From Rickettsia typhi (GTDB lineage Bacteria > Pseudomonadota > Alphaproteobacteria > Rickettsiales > UBA1997): a stretch of 5,021 nucleotides of DNA. Positions 1-5,021 of the stretch are shown here, piece by piece. The notes below the pieces were generated by a model. That model did not search any database, had not been told where the DNA came from, and saw only the letters and a list, made by a program, of their open reading frames with translations. The stretch is taken from positions 1-5,021 of the forward strand of contig CAMCFD010000096.1 of assembly GCA_945874115.1 (NCBI GenBank). The letters run 5' to 3'. The position numbers and the translations under genes were made by a program. Position 1 is the stretch's first letter. Every line of letters begins with the position of its first letter.

Positions 1-5
1 AAACT

Positions 6-371
6 ATGAAAGAAATCACAAAAATTTGGAATTCTATGAATAAATTTTATTTTTGCAATTTTGCGTTAGTTGCAACATTTATTTTAGTAGTGATTATGAA
101 TTTTATGGTACAATTCAAAGTTGAAAATTTGCAAGATAAAATCGAGAAAAATCAGCTTGAAGTTTCTTCTTATCGCGATCAAATTTCTATGCTTGGTGTT
201 GAGTGGGCTTACTTAACTCGTCCGGCGCGTTTGCGTGAATTGTCTTCGCGATATTTGACTTCAAACAGCTATAGTTTAGCAAGCCAAATCAAGTCAATTG
301 ACGAAATGGAAAGTTTTTATCAGGCTAATTATGAAGTAGAAGAAAAGCAAGAATTAGCGGTGAATTTCTAG
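6..371 (+). CDS. ftsL: FtsL-like cell division protein (alphaproteobacterial type)
   Basis: This is probably the small bitopic divisome protein FtsL, which with FtsB and FtsQ activates septal peptidoglycan synthesis by FtsW/FtsI at the inner membrane. The 121-residue protein has the expected layout: a short N-terminal cytoplasmic stretch, one hydrophobic membrane segment at about residues 15-36, a polar heptad-like coiled-coil region at about 37-62, then the motif EWAYLTRPARLREL (66-79), characteristic of alphaproteobacterial FtsL. The C-terminal tail is acidic and low in conservation. Length matches the family. A second in-frame ATG at position 36 (residue 11) is an alternative start; the first is kept because it is the longest, and too little upstream sequence is present to judge a ribosome binding site. 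In most alphaproteobacteria rsmH lies upstream and ftsI directly downstream. Here a terminator and the convergent purD follow instead. FtsL is poorly conserved, so the call rests mainly on the motif and topology. Confidence 0.82.
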   Translation: MKEITKIWNSMNKFYFCNFALVATFILVVIMNFMVQFKVENLQDKIEKNQLEVSSYRDQISMLGVEWAYLTRPARLRELSSRYLTSNSYSLASQIKSIDEMESFYQANYEVEEKQELAVNF

Positions 372-382
372 GCTTTGCGAAA

Positions 383-418
383 GGGCGATTTTATAAAGTC
401 GCCCCGCATTTTGGTTTT
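383..418 (+). terminator. probable intrinsic terminator of ftsL
   Basis: GGGCGA (383-388) pairs perfectly with TCGCCC (399-404), and the stem can extend through T-G and T-A pairs into the AT-rich loop. An imperfect T-rich stretch (409-418, ATTTT then GGTTTT) follows. It starts 12 bases after the ftsL stop codon, where a Rho-independent terminator is expected. The T tract is interrupted by GG, so efficiency is uncertain. On the minus strand the hairpin is not followed by a good T tract, so it is less convincing for purD. Confidence 0.65.
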
Positions 419-435
419 AGAATTATTTTGTTTTA

Positions 436-459
436 GGGAAGAATTATTGGGGAAGAATT
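436..459. repeat. short tandem-like direct repeat GGGAAGAATT
   Basis: GGGAAGAATT occurs at 436-445 and again at 450-459, a spacing of 14 bases, in the ftsL/purD intergenic gap. It may be a small local duplication. No function can be assigned, and in AT-rich intergenic DNA it may have arisen by chance. Confidence 0.4.
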
Positions 460-480
460 TATTTTTAAACTTACCCTCTT

Positions 481-506
481 GTCATTCCCGCGCAGGCGGG
501 AATCTA
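481..506. repeat. dRS3-like palindromic intergenic repeat
   Basis: ATTCCCGC (484-491) and GCGGGAAT (496-503) form a perfect 8-base inverted repeat around a GCAG loop, preceded by GTC and followed by CTA. The core fits the ATTCCC-N8-GGGAAT pattern of the neisserial dRS3 repeat. Very similar GTCATTCCCGC...GCGGGAATC palindromes are scattered between genes in many proteobacterial genomes. It is GC-rich against an AT-rich background. No T tract follows on either strand, so it reads as an interspersed repeat, not a classical terminator, although its RNA hairpin could protect the 3' end of the purD transcript. Copy number cannot be judged from one window. Confidence 0.75.
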
Positions 507-534
507 ATCACATTCAAATAATAAAAACAATTCT

Positions 535-1806
535 TTACAAATCCTCAACTTTTTTCGCAATATCTTTTCTGACAAAGCCATCTTTATAATCGATTAAATC
601 AATTGCTTCATAGGCCTTTTTGCGAGCTTCTTTGAAGGTTTTTGCTTTGGCGATAATGTTTAAAACTCGTCCGCCATTTGAAATTATTTTCCCATTTTTA
701 AGAGCCGTTCCTGCGTGTAAAATTTTTACGCCTTCAATTTTTTTCGCGCTTTCTAAATTAATTTCGCAGCCTTTTTTATAATTTTCAGGATAGCCTTTTG
801 CGGCCATAACCACGCAAACAAATTTGTTTTCTTCGTCAAGATCGACGTTGAAATTTGCGAGATTTCCGTCGATTGCGGCCAAAATTAAGTCAGCAAAATC
901 GCATTTTATTCTTGGCAAAATAACTTGAGTTTCAGGGTCGCCAAAACGCGTGTTAAATTCTAGCAATTTTGGGCCATCTTTGGTTAAAATTATTCCCGCG
1001 AATAAAATACCCACAAAAGGATTACCTGATTTTTGCATCGCGCTTAATGTTGGCGCGATCATTTTTGCGATAATTTCGCTTTCGGTTGCTTTGTTGACAA
1101 ATGGTGACGGCGAGAAAGTTCCCATTCCGCCAGTGTTTGCGCCGGTTTCGTCTTCGCCAACTTTTTTGTGATCGTGAGCAAAGCCAAGAGACGCAAAGCT
1201 TTTTCCGTCGGATATAATAAAATAGCTTACTTCAAGGCCCGTAAGAAATTCTTCGACGATAATTTTTTTGCTCGAGTCGCCAAATTTTCCGCCGAAGAAT
1301 TCGTTTGTGGTTGTGATAAATTCTTCTTCATTTTGCGCGATGACAACGCCTTTTCCGGCCGCTAACCCGTCGGCTTTTATGACGCAGGGAAATCCTAAAG
1401 TTTTGCCGAATTCTAGAGCTTTTGAGCTCTCGACAAAAGTTTGATATTTTGCGGTTGGAACATTATTTTCAACAGCAATTTTTTTCATGAAATCTTTAGA
1501 GCCTTCAAGTTGTGCGCCATATTTTGACGGGCCAAAAACTTTGATATGTGCTTTTTGTAAATCGTCGACAAGGCCGTCGACTAAAGGTTGCTCTGGGCCA
1601 ATGAAGACGAAATCGATTTCATTTTCTTGGCAAAATTTTATGACTTGAAAATGGCTTTTTACATCAAGATTTTCAACGCACTGCGCAATTTCAGAGATTC
1701 CGGCATTGCCGCTTGCGACAAAAAGCTTCTCGACTTTTTTTGATTGAAGAAACTTATCGCAAATCGCGTGTTCTCTGCCTCCAGAGCCTATAATCAATAT
1801 TTTCAT
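535..1806 (-). CDS. purD: phosphoribosylamine--glycine ligase (GARS)
   Basis: PurD is a cytosolic ATP-grasp ligase that joins 5-phosphoribosylamine and glycine to give glycinamide ribonucleotide, the second step of de novo purine synthesis. The 423-residue protein is full length for the family. Landmarks in order are the N-terminal GSGGREHA loop (7-14), GPEQPLVDGL (70-79), the GPSKYGAQLEGSK segment (92-104), the ATP-grasp core VIKADGLAAGKGV (142-154), GANTGGMGTFSPSP (222-235, where most family members have GPNTGGMG), and the metal-binding LLEFNTRFGDPETQ (281-294). The C-terminal domain closes with DGFVRKDI. The ATG at 1806 is supported by MKILIIGSGGREHA beginning immediately and by an AAAGG ribosome binding site about 6 bases upstream on the minus strand. 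It is a lone pur gene here, convergent with ftsL and divergent from phoU. The product is a stand-alone enzyme, not fused to PurM or PurN. Identification is essentially certain. Confidence 0.98.
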   Translation of the reverse strand: MKILIIGSGGREHAICDKFLQSKKVEKLFVASGNAGISEIAQCVENLDVKSHFQVIKFCQENEIDFVFIGPEQPLVDGLVDDLQKAHIKVFGPSKYGAQLEGSKDFMKKIAVENNVPTAKYQTFVESSKALEFGKTLGFPCVIKADGLAAGKGVVIAQNEEEFITTTNEFFGGKFGDSSKKIIVEEFLTGLEVSYFIISDGKSFASLGFAHDHKKVGEDETGANTGGMGTFSPSPFVNKATESEIIAKMIAPTLSAMQKSGNPFVGILFAGIILTKDGPKLLEFNTRFGDPETQVILPRIKCDFADLILAAIDGNLANFNVDLDEENKFVCVVMAAKGYPENYKKGCEINLESAKKIEGVKILHAGTALKNGKIISNGGRVLNIIAKAKTFKEARKKAYEAIDLIDYKDGFVRKDIAKKVEDL

Positions 1807-1927
1807 GAAAAACCTTTAAAATTATAAAATTTGGTTTATAATATATAAGATAAACTAATTAGCGTGTTCAATGCTTACCCTCAAAAGGGCGCGCTTGACA
1901 AAAATTAAATATAACAAACGCAACTTT
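1807..1927. promoter_or_regulatory. divergent purD/phoU promoter region
   Basis: This 121-bp AT-rich gap separates divergently transcribed purD and phoU and must hold promoters for both. On the plus strand a consensus TATAAT lies at 1837-1842, but the matching -35 position (around 1814-1820) is only weakly similar to TTGACA. On the minus strand TATAAT occurs at 1821-1826 but is too close to the purD ribosome binding site to suit a normal leader. An alternative is a TTGAAC -35 at 1871-1866 with TATATA at 1847-1842 (18-base spacer). These boxes are weak evidence in AT-rich DNA. No clear Pho box or PurR operator was recognised. Confidence 0.4.
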
Positions 1928-2587
1928 ATGACATTAAAAGAACATACCGTAAAATCTTATGATAAAGATTTGCAATCAATTGCGGGCACTATTGACCAAA
2001 TGTCACATTTGGTGCTTGAATCAATTGATATGGTTGCAAAAGCAATAAGCGAGCACAATGTTGAGTTCTTAGAAATGATAACAAATCATGACTATAAAAT
2101 CAATAGTTTAGATTTTTTGATTGAAAAAAAGATGACCGCGATGCTTGCGTTGCGACAACCGATGGCTGTCGATTTAAGATATATTGTTTCATCGCTGAAA
2201 GTGTCGTCAAACCTTGAGAGAATTGGTGATCAGGCGAAAAGCATTATCCGCAAAATTATCCGCACAAAATCGGAGAAATTTGATGAAAATATCGAAGTAG
2301 CGTTTCTTGCGATGTTGACTTTGTCGAAAAAAATGATCACAGATTCTGTTCGCTCTTTCAATGAACACAGCGTTGAACTTGCTGATTTTGTGCTTGCAAG
2401 CGATGATGAAATTGACGAAATTTATAAAGAAATGTTTAAGATTACTGAGGGAGATTCGTTTAATCATGATCAAGTTGATAATATCATAAATATTTTATTC
2501 ATCGCAAAAAGTTTCGAGAGATTGGCTGATCATTCAACAAACATAGCCGAAATCGCTAAATATGTTGCTACGGGAGAGACAAAATAA
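1928..2587 (+). CDS. phoU: phosphate-signalling protein PhoU
   Basis: PhoU is a cytoplasmic metal-binding helical protein that links the PstSCAB phosphate transporter to the PhoR/PhoB two-component system and restrains phosphate uptake and Pho signalling. The 219-residue product from this start shows the family's two homologous three-helix-bundle repeats. Each ends in the E/D-R-x-x-D metal-cluster motif: NLERIGDQAKSI (96-107) and FERLADHSTNIAE (196-208; Ala replaces the usual Gly, a common variant). RQPMAVDLRYIVSSLK (76-91) is also typical. I chose ATG 1928 because MTLKEHTVKSYDKDL matches the usual PhoU N-terminus. An in-frame ATG at 1871 would add 19 basic residues unlike the family. Neither start has a strong Shine-Dalgarno sequence. 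No pst or phoBR genes are adjacent. The stop codon overlaps the lipA start, and phoU seems to be the first gene of the plus-strand cluster. Confidence 0.93.
   Translation: MTLKEHTVKSYDKDLQSIAGTIDQMSHLVLESIDMVAKAISEHNVEFLEMITNHDYKINSLDFLIEKKMTAMLALRQPMAVDLRYIVSSLKVSSNLERIGDQAKSIIRKIIRTKSEKFDENIEVAFLAMLTLSKKMITDSVRSFNEHSVELADFVLASDDEIDEIYKEMFKITEGDSFNHDQVDNIINILFIAKSFERLADHSTNIAEIAKYVATGETK
2573..2578 (+). promoter_or_regulatory. lipA ribosome binding site inside phoU
   Basis: GGAGAG at 2573-2578 lies 8 bases before the lipA ATG at 2587, within the last codons of phoU. It is the clearest Shine-Dalgarno sequence in the plus-strand cluster. With the TAATG stop/start overlap, it supports the lipA start and suggests translational coupling. 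Confidence 0.75.
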
Positions 2588-3573
2588 TGCAAACGCGCGA
2601 AGATAAAAAACAATCAGGACAAGTTGCGAAGCTTGATAATAAAGACTTGCAGGGCTTTTCGAAAATTGCACCAAAAGAAAATATGTTGCGCAAACCCGAT
2701 TGGATCCGCGTGAAAGCGCCGGTTTCTAAGGGATATTTTGAGACGAAAGAAATTTTGCAAAGTCGCAAACTTCACACTGTTTGTGAAGAGGCGGCGTGTC
2801 CGAATATTGGCGAATGTTGGGCGCAAAAACACGCAACCGTCATGATTCTTGTTTCTGTTTGCACTAGAGCCTGTTCATTTTGTAACATTGAAACCGGAAA
2901 GCCCGACGCGGTCAATCCGCACGAACCGGACAATGTGGCTGAAGTTGCGGCCGCAACCGGCTTAAAACACATCGTCATAACTTCGGTTGATCGCGATGAT
3001 TTAGCCGATGGTGGCGCGCAACAATTTGTTGAGTGCATTGAAAAAATCCGCATTTCAGCGCCACAAACTACGATCGAAATTCTTACCCCAGATTTTTTGC
3101 GCAAAGACGGCGCGATCGAAAAAGTTGTTGCGGCAAAGCCCGACGTATTCAATCACAATATCGAAACTGTTCCAGGGCTCTACACCAGCATACGTCCGGG
3201 TGCGCGATATTTTCATTCACTTTATTTGCTAAAGCGCGTCAAAGAAATTGACCCGTCGATTTTTACGAAATCGGGTTTGATGCTTGGCCTTGGCGAGTCT
3301 AAAGATGAAGTTTTACAAGTTATGGACGATTTGCGCAGCGCCGATGTTGATTTTATCACGATCGGACAATATCTGCGCCCGACCTTGCGCCATGCGCCTG
3401 TTGACCGTTATGTCACTTTGGAAGAATTCGAGTTTTATAAAAAATCGGCATATAATAAAGGATTTTTAATGGTGGCTTCAAGCCCGCTTACACGCTCTTC
3501 TTATCACGCCGGAGACGATTTTGCACAAATGCGCGACGAAAGAAATAGAAGATTAAAAAATATCGCTAATTAG
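2587..3573 (+). CDS. lipA: lipoyl synthase (radical SAM)
   Basis: LipA inserts two sulfur atoms at C6 and C8 of octanoyl chains on lipoyl-dependent proteins (E2 subunits, GcvH), using two [4Fe-4S] clusters and S-adenosylmethionine. The 328-residue protein has all the cluster ligands: the auxiliary-cluster cysteines C66, C71 and C77 (CEEAACPNIGEC), the radical SAM triad C92-x3-C96-x2-C99 (CTRACSFC), and the C-terminal RSSYHAG (303-309), whose serine ligates the sacrificed auxiliary cluster. VRPSR-type and GLMLGLGES segments of the TIM barrel are also recognisable (IRPGARYFHS, GLMLGLGESKDEV). Before the catalytic triad it reads MILVSVCTRAC, where most homologues have a Gly (for example ILG-x-x-CTR). 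The N-terminal ~45 residues are variable, ending in KPDWIRVKAP. The start is fixed by the GGAGAG site and the overlap with phoU. No lipB is in view, so the source of octanoyl substrate cannot be seen. Identification is essentially certain. Confidence 0.98.
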   Translation: MQTREDKKQSGQVAKLDNKDLQGFSKIAPKENMLRKPDWIRVKAPVSKGYFETKEILQSRKLHTVCEEAACPNIGECWAQKHATVMILVSVCTRACSFCNIETGKPDAVNPHEPDNVAEVAAATGLKHIVITSVDRDDLADGGAQQFVECIEKIRISAPQTTIEILTPDFLRKDGAIEKVVAAKPDVFNHNIETVPGLYTSIRPGARYFHSLYLLKRVKEIDPSIFTKSGLMLGLGESKDEVLQVMDDLRSADVDFITIGQYLRPTLRHAPVDRYVTLEEFEFYKKSAYNKGFLMVASSPLTRSSYHAGDDFAQMRDERNRRLKNIAN

Positions 3574-3606
3574 TTTCTTGATTCTGAACTTTAATTTGCT
3601 AAAAAT

Positions 3607-4932
3607 ATGGCGACGTCAATTGTGATTTTTTGTGACGATTTTAGAATCAAAGATAATCCTGCGCTTTTTCACGCCTCACAAGAATATGAAAAAATAATTC
3701 CACTTTTTGTTTTTGACGAAAATTATTTGGGACGAAAAATTGGCTCGGCGGCCAAAGTTTTTTTGCATCATGTTTTAAAATCTTTTGACGAATTATTGAG
3801 AGAAAAATATGATGTGAAATTAATTTTAAGAAAAGGTGATATTGTTGATGAAATCAATAAAATAAAGGCTAAAACGAAGGTTGATGCAATTTATTTTAAT
3901 CGATCTTATGGCAAAAAACAAATTGAAACGGAAGAAAAAATCGCAAAAGAATTTTCTGATCTAGACGTAAAATCATTTAAGGCAAAATTATTGTTTGAGC
4001 CAAGCGAAATCAAAACTTTGCAAGATTCTTGTTTTAAAGTTTTTACGCCATTTTCGGCGGCGTGTTTAAAAAAAGCAGATTTAGTTGGCGAGTTTTTAAC
4101 TAAGCCAAAAACTCTGAAATCTGTTGATAATATTGATTCTTTGAATTTGTCGGATTTAAATTTATTGCCAAAAAATGAAGGAAAATGGCATTTGAATTTG
4201 ATTAAAAATTGGCAATTTGATTATGAAAAAATTGCCGAAATCGCGAGCGATTTTTTGTCGCAAAAGCTTGAAAATTATGCTGTTAATCGAAACATGACTG
4301 ACAGCAATGGAAATTCTGGCTTGTCGCCATATTTGCGTTTTGGAATGGTTTCGCCGCGAATTATTTTTAACGCCGCGCGAAATTATGAAAATCATCAGCA
4401 ATTCGTTTTAGAACTTTTATGGCGCGAATTCGCTTATCACGTCGCATATTATAATCCTGAAATTGCAAGTCGAGAATTGAAGGAAGAATATAAAAACTTT
4501 GAGTGGGAAGCTGATTCTAGCGCTCTTGAAAAGTGGAAAAAAGGTGAAACCGGATTTGATATTGTTGACGCCGGAATGAAAGAAATTCGCCAAACAGCCG
4601 CGATGCATAATCGCGTGAGAATGATTGTGGCCTCGTTTTTGATAAAAGATTTGTTGGTTGATTGGCGCGAGGGTGAAAAATATTTTTGGGATTGTTTGGT
4701 TGATGCTGACGCGGCGATTAATCCTTTTTCGTGGCAATGGGTTTTTGGCTCGGGCTTTGACGCCGCGCCATATTTCAGAATTTTTAATCCCGATTTGCAG
4801 CAAGAAAAATATGACCCAGAAAAAAAATATCGCAAGAAGTGGCTTGGTGGGCGCAAAGAAATTTTGCGAATTGTCGACCATAATTCGCGCAGAAAAATTG
4901 TGCTTGAGAAATATAAGAAAATAAAATCATAA
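3607..4932 (+). CDS. phrB: class I cyclobutane pyrimidine dimer photolyase
   Basis: This is a deoxyribodipyrimidine photolyase of the cryptochrome/photolyase family, which uses blue-light-excited reduced FAD to split UV-induced pyrimidine dimers. At 441 residues it is slightly shorter than E. coli PhrB (about 472). An N-terminal Rossmann-like antenna domain (about 1-165; DDFRIKDNPAL at 10-20) precedes the helical FAD domain (about 200-441). Aligned by eye to E. coli PhrB, the electron-transfer tryptophans are kept (W376, W353, W300), as are the FAD N5-facing N372, substrate-side E269 and W272, the MHNR motif (333-336) and DAAPYFRIFNP. Unusual residues: TAAMHNR in place of TGWMHNR (A332 at the E. 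coli W338 position), NSGLSPYLRFG in place of the usual SRLSPYL, and no match at the E. coli folate-antenna contact positions, so the antenna pigment is uncertain. It lies 33 bases after lipA with no terminator between, and no strong ribosome binding site is visible. A repair enzyme is favoured over a cryptochrome because MHNR and WQW are kept. Confidence 0.93.
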   Translation: MATSIVIFCDDFRIKDNPALFHASQEYEKIIPLFVFDENYLGRKIGSAAKVFLHHVLKSFDELLREKYDVKLILRKGDIVDEINKIKAKTKVDAIYFNRSYGKKQIETEEKIAKEFSDLDVKSFKAKLLFEPSEIKTLQDSCFKVFTPFSAACLKKADLVGEFLTKPKTLKSVDNIDSLNLSDLNLLPKNEGKWHLNLIKNWQFDYEKIAEIASDFLSQKLENYAVNRNMTDSNGNSGLSPYLRFGMVSPRIIFNAARNYENHQQFVLELLWREFAYHVAYYNPEIASRELKEEYKNFEWEADSSALEKWKKGETGFDIVDAGMKEIRQTAAMHNRVRMIVASFLIKDLLVDWREGEKYFWDCLVDADAAINPFSWQWVFGSGFDAAPYFRIFNPDLQQEKYDPEKKYRKKWLGGRKEILRIVDHNSRRKIVLEKYKKIKS

Positions 4933-4934
4933 AT

Positions 4935-5021
4935 ATGTTTTTTAATTCATTTTTGACAAAAAAAGTAAGGCTGGTTATTGAAAATTTAGCTCAAGAAAAT
5001 AAAAAAATCGCAATCGCCGAA
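4935..5021 (+). CDS. CinA C-terminal-domain / PncC-like protein, 5' fragment
   Basis: An open frame starts at ATG 4935, only 2 bases after the photolyase stop codon, and runs to the window edge (29 codons, no stop). The translation includes VRLVIENLAQENKKIAIAE. This resembles the start of the stand-alone CinA C-terminal domain (nicotinamide-nucleotide amidohydrolase, PncC), in which a helix such as 'LLkekgltiAtAE' leads directly into the SCTGG motif. The window ends exactly where SCTGG would begin. PncC converts NMN to nicotinate mononucleotide in pyridine nucleotide recycling. A CinA-family gene near lipA is a familiar alphaproteobacterial arrangement. No clear ribosome binding site is seen, so translation may depend on coupling to the photolyase gene. 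The family call is inferred from few residues and could be wrong. Confidence 0.68.
   Translation, partial: MFFNSFLTKKVRLVIENLAQENKKIAIAE

Noticed and set aside
372..534. Possible small RNA or short gene in the ftsL/purD gap
   Set aside because: The gap is explained by the terminator and palindromic repeat; no promoter-like boxes or start codon with a ribosome binding site were convincing.
950..1365. Two plus-strand open frames within purD (950-1171 and 1168-1365)
   Set aside because: Both mirror conserved PurD ATP-grasp segments on the other strand and have no recognisable features.
1895..1915. Perfect TTGACA at 1895-1900 followed by TATAAC at 1910-1915, a possible promoter just before phoU
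   Set aside because: The spacer is only 9 bases, far below the 16-18 needed, and no -10 hexamer lies at the right distance before the ATG at 1928.
2772..3152. 126-codon minus-strand open frame within lipA
   Set aside because: It is fully antisense to conserved LipA motifs, including the radical SAM cysteines, with no independent homology or ribosome binding site evident.
4417..4881. Long minus-strand open frames opposite the photolyase gene (about 135 and 154 codons)
   Set aside because: They lie antisense to a strongly supported gene, show no recognisable domain and have low-complexity Phe/Ile/Lys or Ser-rich composition; they are shadows of the coding strand.
1..5021. CRISPR array, transposase, phage, toxin-antitoxin or defence genes
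   Set aside because: No repeat-spacer array, terminal inverted repeats, target-site duplications or accessory-gene proteins were seen; all sizeable frames belong to housekeeping families.

Overview
The window is about 5 kb of AT-rich bacterial DNA with compact, ordinary housekeeping gene content. An alphaproteobacterium is the best guess. The first gene carries the 'EWAYLTRPARLREL' signature typical of alphaproteobacterial FtsL, LipA has the 'CTRACSFCN...TGKP' form seen in that class, and a lipA...cinA order is familiar there. The low G+C and a dRS3-like palindromic repeat (ATTCCC-N8-GGGAAT) would fit a low-GC or Rickettsiales-like lineage. That placement is inference: no rRNA or other marker is present.

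Layout. (1) 6-371 (+): FtsL-like divisome protein, followed by a probable intrinsic terminator at 383-418. (2) 372-534: convergent intergenic gap holding the terminator, a short direct repeat and the palindromic repeat. (3) 535-1806 (-): complete purD. (4) 1807-1927: AT-rich divergent promoter region. (5) 1928-4932 (+): a tight cluster of phoU, lipA and a class I photolyase. (6) 4935-5021 (+): the first 29 codons of a CinA/PncC-type gene, cut by the window edge just before the expected SCTGG motif.

How the genes work together. phoU and lipA overlap by one base (TAATG), with a Shine-Dalgarno sequence for lipA inside phoU. The photolyase follows after 33 bp and the CinA-like gene after 2 bp, with no terminator visible between them, so phoU-lipA-phr-cinA is probably one transcript. 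The functions (phosphate signalling, lipoate synthesis, light-driven DNA repair, pyridine nucleotide salvage) do not form one pathway. This looks like streamlined packing of housekeeping genes, not a dedicated system.

I found no convincing novel system, mobile element, CRISPR array or RNA gene. The points most worth checking are the photolyase, which keeps its electron-transfer tryptophans and FAD Asn but has lost several usually conserved residues; an ftsL not followed by ftsI; and the phoU-lipA junction.
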